The notes under the pieces were generated by a model, which saw only the letters and a list, made by a program, of their open reading frames with translations, searched no databases and had not been told where the DNA came from. This document shows, piece by piece, positions 51,619 to 60,062 of a stretch of 64,000 nt of DNA. Source of the DNA: JAADHI01 sp964451325 (GTDB lineage: Bacteria; Nitrospirota; Nitrospiria; SBBL01; JAADHI01); the NCBI GenBank assembly GCA_964451325.1, contig CAYVHO010000011.1:1-64000 (forward strand). Reading direction: 5' to 3'. Position 1 is the stretch's first letter. Every line of letters begins with the position of its first letter. The translations under genes and the position numbers were made by a program.

Positions 51619-53025
51619 TTGAACAAAAAAGCCGATCTTAAAACCTACAAAATGTGGGACCTCAAATCAATACTCCCACGGCTTATTTTCACTCTGCTCT
51701 GGATTTCAGCGGGATGCAGTCCTGCCGAAAAAGATGCGACACTTGCAAAAGCAGAACAAGCTTACAGCAAAGGAAACTATACAGAGACGATAACACTCTC
51801 AGAACAGGCCCTTAAAAAAAAGCCGGACACCCTGCCCCTACTTCAACTCAAAATACGGGCCATGGTCGCCCTGGATCAGATTCCAGCCGCCCTGGATGAG
51901 CAGACACGTATTGAAAAACAGTATCCCAAACTGGCCGCACCACTGCTACAAGAAATCATCGTCACCATCATAAAAACATCGCTTAAAAATGACAATTATT
52001 TTGTGCGAAGTGCTGCAGTCAAAGCCGTGGGAGAGATGGGCGATGCCGACTTACTCCCGCTCATCATCCCCAGCATGCGAGACAAAGAAATCTTTGTACG
52101 GTTTTTCACCGTAGAATCTTTTGGGCAACTTGAAGGCCCTGATTTTTTAAAGCTCATTATGGCCGCAGGGCTGGATCCAGCAGGCATGGTACGTGTGGCC
52201 GCGGTAAAGGTGCTTGCCCAGCTTGAAAAAACACACACCGGGCTTGAAATCAATAACCTGCTTGCGACATTTACAAAAGATGCCGACCCCACCGTTAGGC
52301 TACTGGCCTTGGCCGCCATCTCAAAGAATGGTGACGAAACGGCCTTTGTCAAAATTGTTTCGGAAATTAAACAACTGCCCCAGGAAGCCCAAGTCTCCGC
52401 CGTCGCAGCCTTAGGACGCAGTAAACATACAACCGCCATCCCCCTGATTCAAGCCTACAGCACCCATAAGGATCACATGATTAGGATGTATGCCAGCGAG
52501 GCCATGGGACTCATCGCATCGCATTTATTTCATCCTGAATTGCGCAAAGGACTTGAGGACACAGACCCTGCCGTGCGAGGGGCCTCCGCAACCTCTCTGG
52601 GAAAATTAGGAGATCAACAATCCATTGCCTTGATTGAAACACTCCTGGAAGATGAAAGCCCCATGGTCCGACTCTCTGCAGCAGAAGGGCTCAAACGCCT
52701 GGGGCAAAACCACCCCGCTTATTATGAAAAAGCCTTAAAACACCCGGACTATGGGGTGCGACATTTTGCAGTGAGTTCACTCAGAAGAACTTGGGGAAAG
52801 GAAGGCTTGGCCTTGTTAAGATTTGCACTCAAAGATGAAGCCCCACGTGTACGAACCGCAGCCATTCGTGCCATCGGGGAAATTGGTGGAGCAGAAAGCC
52901 TGGAACTCGTTAAAAACAAGATGAAGGATCCTGACCTCGCCGTGCGCACCTACGCCGCAGGGAATACCGGCCGCTTGATCAACAAAATCGCAGGAAAAGT
53001 CCTAAAAAACCTGAAGAACGATTAA
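51619..53025 (+). CDS. HEAT-repeat lipoprotein with an N-terminal TPR
   Basis: A 468-aa probable lipoprotein: signal (LPRLIFTLLWISAGCSP) with Cys at a lipobox-like SAGC, then a TPR (KAEQAYSKGNYTETITLSEQ), then about nine HEAT/armadillo-type repeats from residue 125, each with the pattern 'VR..A..ALG..G' (VRSAAVKAVGEMGDADLLP, VRGASATSLGKLGDQQSI, VRTAAIRAIGEIGGAESL). Start is TTG 51619 with AAGGA; an internal ATG at 51652 would shorten the signal. Divergent from the cytochrome gene, to which it may be functionally linked. Confidence 0.8.
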   Translation: MNKKADLKTYKMWDLKSILPRLIFTLLWISAGCSPAEKDATLAKAEQAYSKGNYTETITLSEQALKKKPDTLPLLQLKIRAMVALDQIPAALDEQTRIEKQYPKLAAPLLQEIIVTIIKTSLKNDNYFVRSAAVKAVGEMGDADLLPLIIPSMRDKEIFVRFFTVESFGQLEGPDFLKLIMAAGLDPAGMVRVAAVKVLAQLEKTHTGLEINNLLATFTKDADPTVRLLALAAISKNGDETAFVKIVSEIKQLPQEAQVSAVAALGRSKHTTAIPLIQAYSTHKDHMIRMYASEAMGLIASHLFHPELRKGLEDTDPAVRGASATSLGKLGDQQSIALIETLLEDESPMVRLSAAEGLKRLGQNHPAYYEKALKHPDYGVRHFAVSSLRRTWGKEGLALLRFALKDEAPRVRTAAIRAIGEIGGAESLELVKNKMKDPDLAVRTYAAGNTGRLINKIAGKVLKNLKND

Positions 53026-53045
53026 AAAAAGCCCTGATTAGGCCC

Positions 53046-53209
53046 AGTGTCAAGTCAAGTGTGAAGAGGCGGTTTCAGGGCGGTGAGAAGTGGTGAACTG
53101 TAAGGCGCGTGAGAGCAGACTAGCCATAGCTAATCTAGGCGAACGCAACGCAGCAGATGGCCGCTTATCACATTCATGTAAGCGACACTTCATGCTTGAC
53201 TTGACACCA
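53046..53209. repeat. Second long imperfect palindrome
   Basis: About 164 bp, symmetric about 53126.5. Outer arms TGTCAAGTCAAG (53048-53059) and CTTGACTTGACA (53195-53206) are perfect; inner arms pair imperfectly; the apex is AGCCATAGCT with flanking AGACT/AATCT. It resembles the bamA palindrome in size and design and contains the CGCAACGCAGCAGATGG-type segment on one arm. Confidence 0.8.
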
Positions 53210-53225
53210 GGAAAATCAGGGCAAG

Positions 53226-53390
53226 CTAAAAACGGCCGAGTGGCCGTTTTAAGATACAAAAAAAAGGAAATTCTTCTTCGGGCTGATGCGTCACCTGCAC
53301 CAATTCCCATCCCTCTTTCCCTAAAAAGTTAAGCTGGTTATCAATTTGAACCGCCGCAAGGTGCTCTGCTTTATATTCCCACTTTGCCAT
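53226..53390 (-). CDS. DUF4177-like 54-aa protein
   Basis: A short gene: MAKWEYKAEHLAAVQIDNQ, then LNFLGKEGWELVQVTHQPE and a final FCILKRPLGRF. The pattern 'WEYK ... LN.LG.EGWELV.V ... ILKR' is the DUF4177 signature; these small proteins have no assigned role. No strong ribosome binding site is seen upstream (GGTAG eight bases before the ATG). The last codons and the stop are built into an intrinsic terminator. Confidence 0.8.
   Translation of the reverse strand: MAKWEYKAEHLAAVQIDNQLNFLGKEGWELVQVTHQPEEEFPFFCILKRPLGRF
53227..53250 (-). terminator. Terminator overlapping the end of the DUF4177 gene
   Basis: Perfect 9-bp stem AAAACGGCC (53250-53242 read on minus) and GGCCGTTTT (53237-53229), 4-base loop, with T's continuing to the TAG. 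It encodes Lys-Arg-Pro-Leu-Gly-Arg-Phe-stop at the same time. Confidence 0.75.
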
Positions 53391-53493
53391 GATCTACCAC
53401 TAGATAAGGGTGTTTCTCTCAAGCCCAATGGACAAACAGGCCGCAAAAACCCTGACTAAGAATGCGCTACATCAAAACCAGCAGTGAGATAAA
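53391..53493. other. Gap between nfuA and the DUF4177 gene
   Basis: About 103 bp with no gene, hairpin or promoter that I can support. Together with the palindrome and the short gene it makes up the 468-bp space between the HEAT lipoprotein and nfuA. Confidence 0.5.
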
Positions 53494-54108
53494 CTAGTTC
53501 CCGGCATAATAAGGATTGTTTCCACCCGCGTGATCCGTGACGTCCATGACATTTACAATTTCGGGCACTGCTTTTTTGATTGCCGTAACAACCCCTTGCT
53601 GTAAAGTCACTGCGGCACTGGCACAGCCCTGACAGCCCCCGCCCAAACGCACATAGGCCACTTGATCTTTGACATCAACCAGGGTGATATTGCCGCCATG
53701 TGAAGCGACACCCGGATTGATTTCAGTATCCAGCACCTTCTGTACAGCGATGGCTTCCGGGCTATCCAGGTTTGCCGGGGTTAAGGGGGCCTTTGTTTCT
53801 ACCGCGACAACTTTTGGATTTTCGACCTTAAACCCATTTTGTTGCAAGGTTTGGATAAAGTCGATCTTCACGTCTTCCAGAAACTTCCCATTTTTCATTT
53901 CCATGAAAACCTTGATCCCGCTGACTTCAACAGAGGTGTCTCCAAGCTCCTCTTTCCCTGATTCGACAAAGGCAAGCCCATATTCGAGATTAGGAAGCGC
54001 ACCTTTCATGGTGAGGCGAAGTCCTGCAATTATTTTCTGGTGCTCGTCCTTTTGCTGCTTGATGAGCACATCAACTCGTTTTTTTGCAAATTCTGTAATT
54101 TCAATCAT
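53494..54108 (-). CDS. nfuA: NfuA-type iron-sulfur cluster carrier
   Basis: A 204-aa protein with two domains. Residues 1-100 are a degenerate A-type (HesB/IscA) domain (MIEITEFAKKRVDVLIKQQ, GIKVFMEMKNGKFLEDVKID, GFKVENPK) lacking the three IscA cysteines. Residues 115-204 are a NifU C-terminal domain with the CxxC cluster site in VRLGGGCQGCASAAVTLQQG. NfuA delivers [4Fe-4S] clusters to target enzymes. I start at ATG 54108 since its N-terminus matches NfuA; an upstream in-frame ATG adds 18 residues and lacks a ribosome binding site. Confidence 0.9.
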   Translation of the reverse strand: MIEITEFAKKRVDVLIKQQKDEHQKIIAGLRLTMKGALPNLEYGLAFVESGKEELGDTSVEVSGIKVFMEMKNGKFLEDVKIDFIQTLQQNGFKVENPKVVAVETKAPLTPANLDSPEAIAVQKVLDTEINPGVASHGGNITLVDVKDQVAYVRLGGGCQGCASAAVTLQQGVVTAIKKAVPEIVNVMDVTDHAGGNNPYYAGN

Positions 54109-54295
54109 TTTAAAGATATCTCCATCGTGTTTCGGAAAAGAATACTTTAAAGTATCTCTCATTCAACCATATCAATTACTTTAACATGCGACTTTCTGTC
54201 GGGTCAATTTTAGACCTGCACATAAAATCACTGTATTCTTTATAAAATCTTGACATCATCCGACAAAAAAGATAGCTTATTTTTGAGTAATCAAT

Positions 54296-54565
54296 ATGGC
54301 GACGTTACAACGAACAGGTGCAATGCTCTTATTTTTTGTTCTTCTGGGAGGTCTCTCTGGAGGCATCCTTTCGGAGATTTTGCGCCGTGTTTCCTCTCCC
54401 GGCTTTGTTCACGATATTTTTCTCAAAGGCTTTAACATCGGATTGACCCCACCCGTCACCATTGACCTGCACATGGTTTCATTTACCCTGGGCTTTACCC
54501 TTCAGCTCAATCTGTTGACCGTACTAGGTATCATTTTAGGGCTTTATACTTACAGACAAGCTTAG
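54296..54565 (+). CDS. DUF4321 small membrane protein
   Basis: An 89-aa protein with two membrane helices (GAMLLFFVLLGGLSGGIL near the start and LLTVLGIILGLYTY at the end). Between them is a short periplasmic loop with ILRRVSS and GLTPPVTIDLHMVSFTLGF. The GG-x-x-GG helix and 'PP.TIDL' loop match DUF4321, whose function is unknown. It converges with the following minus-strand gene (17 bp apart). Confidence 0.75.
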   Translation: MATLQRTGAMLLFFVLLGGLSGGILSEILRRVSSPGFVHDIFLKGFNIGLTPPVTIDLHMVSFTLGFTLQLNLLTVLGIILGLYTYRQA

Positions 54566-54582
54566 GGAAACCTTTCCTCGCT

Positions 54583-57024
54583 TTATTGTTTTTCGGGTAT
54601 GACACCAAGCTTCTTGGCATCGAGATTATTTTGAATCAACAGTTCCCTTATTTCCACAGCACGTTCACGCACCACATTCATTTCATAGGAACCGTTTTTA
54701 TGGATCAATGTAATTGTAATAGTTGCGTCATCCCTTTCAAACTGAACACTGGAAATATCCGCAAGGACAATTAAGGAGTTTTTCGTTTTGTGCTTTCCCA
54801 TGTAATCAAGAAACTGCCTCTCAATCTTTAACTTTTCGGCATCGAAATACATGGCATGCGTTCCACCTTGTACACTACTTTCCTCTGTCGTCAGTCGTTT
54901 TGCGTTTTTTTGGATATATCCATTTACAAAGTTCTCGAATCGTTTGGCCTGCGCTTCAGGTAAAAGCATAGAAAAATCACCAGAACTTCGATCAATTGTG
55001 ACCTCGACTTCGTCACTTTCTTTCACGTATGTTATTGAAGCATCGCGTAATTCCTTAAAAGGCAGGGTCGTTATCTTTGTTTTTTGTTGCCCCATTTGGG
55101 TTTGATAAGATCGTTTAATGATAAAACCGTCTTTGTTATTCGCAATAGAATAAGTGCCTCCCAGACCAGATTTATCCGATAATTCCATTTCAGAGTTGAG
55201 GAGTAATTTAAATTCGAGTACTGTTTTTATCAAGGCTTGGCCTGTGCGGGCCTGAAGGTAGCCTAGATGGTATGGAGACATTTTATCTTGAATCGACACG
55301 TCATTCATGACTTCTAAAAAGGCGGCATCGCTGCTACTGACTCCCTTCTGGTTTTTCACCTGAATGCCTTTTGTATGCCCTTCCTTCACCATCGCCCCGG
55401 TTCCTTTTCCTTTTTTATAATCAGGGTTGTTCTTCAGTTTATCCAGATCATCGTCCTCACGTACTCCAATTTCAAAACCTTTTTCATATGCGTCTCCTCC
55501 AAAGGCCGTTTTTGCTGCACTCAGTAAGTCTTCATGTTCGCTTTCTCTCATCACCGTTTTAGCGCCTTCTCGGTTTTTAAACGCACCTTTTTGGTGGTGT
55601 TCTATTTCAACCACCCACTCTGGTTTCATGTGTTCGAGAAAAAGTTCTCTAGCATGTAAGGCACTTTCTTCATATTTATAATCATAAGACCTGCCATTCC
55701 CTTTGTGTGTTTGTGTGGTTGAATAATCCTTATTTTGCATATCACTCACGCCACCTTGAGCATAGTGATTCAAAAACAAGATGTCTTTTGGGACACGCGC
55801 CAGATCAATTTTCAACTTAAAACCATCGTCTGTTCTGAAATTCCCTCCCGTATTGGCATAAGTCACGCCGATTTTGGGGGTAGAAGATAAACTAACCCCC
55901 CTTTGTTCCGGCAGACTGCCATACATCTGGTGAGCAACAGCAACCTGCGTATCACTTAATTGCGGAGAAGAGACTTTGGGCACATTCTTAATCATTTCTG
56001 TTGTGATTTTATGAACACCCGGTTTCCGATCTCCTCCAGACATCATGTACTGTTGAAAGCGACCCGTCATATGGTCTGTCATAAAAAACTCCATCATTTG
56101 GTAGTAGTTTTTCTCGACAAAAGCATACCTTCGGGTCAAGGTATCTCTGGAATCCTTGACATACTCTTTTCGATCCCCAATTGACGTTGTTTCATCCTCA
56201 AACCCCATTTTAGAAAAGACCCTTCTTGAGGTTTTTTCTGTTGTTGCTGATGCCTTAAAAGCAGCAGTTCCTGTTTTCAAAAGAGCAATTTGAATATCCC
56301 CTTTTGTGTCAGAAACATAGATTATTTCATCGTTATTAAATTTCAGAGTGCCATTCTTAAATACAGTCGCTTCTTTCAACATTTCTGCTTCTTCTTTTAT
56401 GTCCGTCACAAGTTTATCGTAGTACAATTTCGTTAAGCCTTTTCCCCCTGGATCAATCTGCTTTATCGTGTCTGAACTCGCCTTGTATTTTTTATTAATG
56501 AGCTTCTTTTTCTTGTTATACGCAGATCGTGAAAGCTTCTGTTTTTCGTCTGCCAGTTCAGTTTGCCTTTTACTATCTTCTTGAACCCCTTCGTCAAAAT
56601 CAGCCATCTCTGTACCAATTTCTTTCTTCGTTTTTTTCCTTATTTTTTTAACCTCATGCCATGATTTCATCAATAATTCAAAACCTTTACGGATCTCTTC
56701 AGTCATTTCTTCATTCACTGAAGTCGTTTTATCAAACCCGATCTTTTCTCCTCCAGATCCTGCTCTTTGAATCACTGGGCTTGATGGACTCTTCCGCAAA
56801 GCCTGTTTTTGTAGCGCATGATGGTGAAACATCATTTGCAATTGAGCCGCTTTTTTTGACTGGGAACTATTATTTACAATCTCTTGGAATCTTTTTTGCC
56901 GGATTGTTTCAGATCGCCGATCAATAAATTGAAAAGTAGGCTTATTTGCATTCACCTTTTGACAAGCTTCATTCACAAGTGATTGGCTTTTATTATTTTG
57001 TCCTTGAGCGACCTGCGTTTTCAT
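54583..57024 (-). CDS. Large polymorphic-toxin/injection-effector-like protein
   Basis: An 813-aa protein with no signal peptide or membrane helix. Residues 20-90 match the leader common to DUF4157 proteins: NKPTFQFIDRRSETIRQK, QEIVNNSSQSKKAAQLQ, ALRKSPSSPVIQRAG; DUF4157 itself (a HExxH-like motif) is missing. Residues 100-215 are a Lys/Glu coiled coil. Residues 370-475 (RGVSLSSTPKIGVTYANTGG, LKIDLARVPKDILFLN, YEESALHARELFLEHM) recall ADP-ribosyltransferase-like folds. Residues 510-595 hold glycine-tyrosine repeats. Residues 622-706 and 722-800 are two copies of a PH-like strand domain. GAGG/AAGG precedes the ATG. It appears more AT-rich than its neighbours. Confidence 0.6.
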   Translation of the reverse strand: MKTQVAQGQNNKSQSLVNEACQKVNANKPTFQFIDRRSETIRQKRFQEIVNNSSQSKKAAQLQMMFHHHALQKQALRKSPSSPVIQRAGSGGEKIGFDKTTSVNEEMTEEIRKGFELLMKSWHEVKKIRKKTKKEIGTEMADFDEGVQEDSKRQTELADEKQKLSRSAYNKKKKLINKKYKASSDTIKQIDPGGKGLTKLYYDKLVTDIKEEAEMLKEATVFKNGTLKFNNDEIIYVSDTKGDIQIALLKTGTAAFKASATTEKTSRRVFSKMGFEDETTSIGDRKEYVKDSRDTLTRRYAFVEKNYYQMMEFFMTDHMTGRFQQYMMSGGDRKPGVHKITTEMIKNVPKVSSPQLSDTQVAVAHQMYGSLPEQRGVSLSSTPKIGVTYANTGGNFRTDDGFKLKIDLARVPKDILFLNHYAQGGVSDMQNKDYSTTQTHKGNGRSYDYKYEESALHARELFLEHMKPEWVVEIEHHQKGAFKNREGAKTVMRESEHEDLLSAAKTAFGGDAYEKGFEIGVREDDDLDKLKNNPDYKKGKGTGAMVKEGHTKGIQVKNQKGVSSSDAAFLEVMNDVSIQDKMSPYHLGYLQARTGQALIKTVLEFKLLLNSEMELSDKSGLGGTYSIANNKDGFIIKRSYQTQMGQQKTKITTLPFKELRDASITYVKESDEVEVTIDRSSGDFSMLLPEAQAKRFENFVNGYIQKNAKRLTTEESSVQGGTHAMYFDAEKLKIERQFLDYMGKHKTKNSLIVLADISSVQFERDDATITITLIHKNGSYEMNVVRERAVEIRELLIQNNLDAKKLGVIPEKQ

Positions 57025-57043
57025 CCTTCATCCTCTTGTGTTT

Positions 57044-59038
57044 TTAAGCTTCTAAAATCCCCATCTCTTGAAGGGTTCTCACACGGTCTCGGAGGGCTGC
57101 AGCGCGTTCAAATTCTAAAAGCCGGGCGGCTTCTTTCATCTCGCGCTCAAGGGTTTTGATCAACTTTACACGATCTTTTTCCGGGAGATAGGCCGTATCA
57201 GGCTCAGCAACAACATCATCAGATGGCGTCGTCCCATAAGCCTCTTCCCTCAAACTCGTCGGAATCGTTTTGACAATAGATTGCGGCGTAATGCCGTGCG
57301 CCGTGTTATATGCCACTTGAATCTTGCGACGACGATTCGTTTCATCCATGGCGACCTGCATGGACTTCGTCACATGGTCGCCATAAAAAAGAACCTGCCC
57401 CGCAACATTCCGCGCCGCGCGCCCGGCCGTCTGAATCAGGGAGCGGTAAGAACGCAAAAATCCTTCTTTATCCGCATCCAAAATCGCAACCAGTGAAACC
57501 TCCGGTAAATCGAGTCCTTCCCGAAGCAGATTAATGCCAATCAAGACATCAAATTCCCCCAAACGCAGGGCACGAATAACTTCCATGCGTTCAATGGTTT
57601 TGATATCGGAGTGTAAATAACGCACTTTGATCCCGATTTCTTCGTAATACTCACAGAGATCCTCCGCCATACGTTTGGTCAGCGTGGTCACGAGTACCCG
57701 CTCTGAACATGCGGCACGCAAACGAATTTCTTCCAGTAAATCATCCACTTGACCCTTGGCAGGACGCACAATAATTTCAGGATCAATCAAACCTGTCGGC
57801 CGGATTACTTGCTCTACAATTTCACCACCGCTGTGCTCAAGCTCGTAGGGGCCAGGCGTCGCAGAAACGTAGAGCGTTTGCGACATCAATTGCTCAAACT
57901 CCTCAAACTGCAAAGGCCGATTATCGAAAGCCGAAGGCAGACGAAACCCATAATCAATCAGATTTTTTTTACGTGCCCGATCTCCACGATACATGCCACC
58001 CACCTGCGGCACGGTCGCGTGACTTTCATCAATCACCAACAAAAAATCCTTTGGAAAATAGTCAAAAAGCGTGGGCGGCGGCTGTCCCGGATCGCGTCCC
58101 GAAAAATGCCTCGAATAATTTTCAATGCCGCTACAATACCCAATCTCTCGAATCATCTCTAAATCAAAACCTGTACGCTGCTCGATCCGCTGGGCCTCCA
58201 AATGCATATTTCGATCTTTAAAATATTTGATCCGCACTTGCAAATCGGCTTCGATTTCTTCCATGGCTTTTTCAAGTCGTTCCGGCAGGATGACATAGTG
58301 ACTTCCGGGATAAATGGCGATTTTGGGCAAGCGTGCCAGCACCTGTGCTTTCAAGGAATCGATTTCGTAAATCGCATCAACCGTGTCCCCAAAAAATTCA
58401 ATACGAATGGCATTGGCGTCTGAAGACGCCGGATAAATCTCGACCAAGTCGCCCCGAACCCGAAAAGTCCCGCGATGAAAATCAAAATCGTTACGTTCGT
58501 ATTGGATCTCCACCAGTTTTCTCAATACATCATTTCGCTCAATGGACTGCCCTTCTTCAAGATAAAGCAACATACCGTGATAGGCTTCCGGTGACCCCAA
58601 ACCGTAAATACAGGAAACGGAAGCGACGATGATAATGTCGTTTCTCTGCAAAAGCGCGGTGGTGGCAGCATGACGCATGCGGTCAATCGCATCATTGATG
58701 GAAGAATCTTTTTCGATCAAAGTATCGCTGTGAGGGATGTAGGCTTCAGGCTGGTAATAATCGTAATAACTCACAAAATATTCGACGGCATTTTCCGGAA
58801 AAAAATCTTTAAATTCCCGATAAAGCTGGGCCGCCAGGGTTTTATTGTGCGCGATGACCAAGGTCGGTTTTTGAACCTGCTCAATCACATTTGCCAAGGT
58901 AAAGGTCTTTCCAGAACCCGTCACCCCAAGCAAGACCTGATGGGCTTCACCGCGTGTAATGCCTTCACTCAGTGCTGTAATGGCCTTGGGCTGATCGCCC
59001 GCCGGGGAAAAACTTGAAACCAGTTTAAACACGGGCAT
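57044..59038 (-). CDS. uvrB: Excinuclease ABC subunit UvrB
   Basis: A 664-aa nucleotide-excision-repair helicase. Motifs: QVLLGVTGSGKTFTLANV (Walker A, 38-45), the beta-hairpin YYDYYQPEAYIPHSDT, DESHATVPQVGGMYRGD (DExx), LREGLDLPEVSLVAILDAD, and QTAGRAARNVAGQ (motif VI). The C-terminal UvrC-interaction helices (LIKTLEREMKEAARLLEFER) complete it. It follows mscS by 2 bp and is followed after 19 bp by the toxin-like gene. Confidence 0.98.
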   Translation of the reverse strand: MPVFKLVSSFSPAGDQPKAITALSEGITRGEAHQVLLGVTGSGKTFTLANVIEQVQKPTLVIAHNKTLAAQLYREFKDFFPENAVEYFVSYYDYYQPEAYIPHSDTLIEKDSSINDAIDRMRHAATTALLQRNDIIIVASVSCIYGLGSPEAYHGMLLYLEEGQSIERNDVLRKLVEIQYERNDFDFHRGTFRVRGDLVEIYPASSDANAIRIEFFGDTVDAIYEIDSLKAQVLARLPKIAIYPGSHYVILPERLEKAMEEIEADLQVRIKYFKDRNMHLEAQRIEQRTGFDLEMIREIGYCSGIENYSRHFSGRDPGQPPPTLFDYFPKDFLLVIDESHATVPQVGGMYRGDRARKKNLIDYGFRLPSAFDNRPLQFEEFEQLMSQTLYVSATPGPYELEHSGGEIVEQVIRPTGLIDPEIIVRPAKGQVDDLLEEIRLRAACSERVLVTTLTKRMAEDLCEYYEEIGIKVRYLHSDIKTIERMEVIRALRLGEFDVLIGINLLREGLDLPEVSLVAILDADKEGFLRSYRSLIQTAGRAARNVAGQVLFYGDHVTKSMQVAMDETNRRRKIQVAYNTAHGITPQSIVKTIPTSLREEAYGTTPSDDVVAEPDTAYLPEKDRVKLIKTLEREMKEAARLLEFERAAALRDRVRTLQEMGILEA

Positions 59039-59040
59039 GC

Positions 59041-59910
59041 TCAGACACCTTGTTTGATCTGATCACTTCGGATATGAATATCTCGTTGCGGGAAAGGAAT
59101 CTCCACACCTTGCGCTTTCAGCTTTTTGAAAATGATGTAGTTGAGTTCACTGCGTAGAATAAGCGGCCGTTCTGTGAAGGTTTTGGTCCAAACACGAAGG
59201 ATAAAAATCAAGGCACTGTCTGCAAACTCATCCAAGAGCACTTGAGGCTCGGGTTTTTCAAGTACACCGATGTGCTCTTCGGCAGCCTCCAAGAGAATAT
59301 CACGCACCGCTTCGGGGTCTGAGTTATATGAAACCCCGACCGGGACATTGTAGCGTACCAAACGATCTGTATGGCTCCAGTTGATCACGGTCGAAGAAAT
59401 AAACTCTGAGTTGGGCACAATAATCGAAATATTGTCATTGGAAACAATGGTCGTGGCACGGGGCGAGATATTGACCACGTCGCCCAGAATATTATTCACT
59501 TCAATGCGATCTCCCACCTTAATCGGCCGCTCAAACAAAATAATAATACCGCTCACAAAGTTGCTCGTAATGTTTTGCAAACCAAAACCGACACCAATCC
59601 CCAAAGCCCCCGCCAAAACCGTTATCGCACTCAGATCAACCCCAGCGGACTGCAAGATCATCAAAAAACCAATCGAAATCACCACATAACGGACAATAGA
59701 ACCTGTGGCCTCACTGATACCGATATCGATGTTTTTTTTGCTGCGAAGCCCTCGCACAATCCAAACCCGCATTTTTCCCGTCAGAAAAAAAAGCAGCATC
59801 AACAAAATCAGGATGTAAACAATAGACCACAAGGTAAACTGGGATTTACCCAGCACAAAGAGGGGGATATTTAAAAAATCTAAAAGCTGACTAAAAAATG
59901 TTTGGATCAT
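59041..59910 (-). CDS. MscS-family mechanosensitive channel
   Basis: A 289-aa inner-membrane channel with three N-terminal helices (about 22-42, 66-88, 92-112). The pore helix is LAGALGIGVGFGLQNITSNF, and the MscS beta domain follows with RPIKVGDRIEVNNILGDVVN, ISPRATTIVSNDNISIIVPN and a C-terminal alpha/beta domain. Length is that of small MscS (E. coli 286). Releases solutes on osmotic downshift. The upstream region holds a 19-bp perfect palindrome. Confidence 0.93.
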   Translation of the reverse strand: MIQTFFSQLLDFLNIPLFVLGKSQFTLWSIVYILILLMLLFFLTGKMRVWIVRGLRSKKNIDIGISEATGSIVRYVVISIGFLMILQSAGVDLSAITVLAGALGIGVGFGLQNITSNFVSGIIILFERPIKVGDRIEVNNILGDVVNISPRATTIVSNDNISIIVPNSEFISSTVINWSHTDRLVRYNVPVGVSYNSDPEAVRDILLEAAEEHIGVLEKPEPQVLLDEFADSALIFILRVWTKTFTERPLILRSELNYIIFKKLKAQGVEIPFPQRDIHIRSDQIKQGV

Positions 59911-59956
59911 TTGCTAATTCGGCCTTTTTCTTTAATTGAGGCTGAAGAGGCCTTGC

Positions 59957-59975
59957 CTTCAAATCAGATTTGAAG
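59957..59975. promoter_or_regulatory. Perfect 19-bp palindrome upstream of mscS-uvrB
   Basis: CTTCAAATCAGATTTGAAG: 9-bp arms around one base. A one-base centre cannot form an RNA loop, so a dimeric DNA-binding protein site is more likely. It lies 47 bp upstream of the mscS start. Confidence 0.55.
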
Positions 59976-60062
59976 CAATATTCTGCCACAGTAAAGACTC
60001 AAAAGGCCAGCCACGCCACCGAGAAGGGATTCCTTAACTGGGGAAGAGACAGGGAATCAAGC

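Noticed and set aside
54583..57024. Integrated mobile element around the toxin-like gene
   Set aside because: No integrase, transposase, tRNA or attachment repeat is visible; the flanks are ordinary genes.
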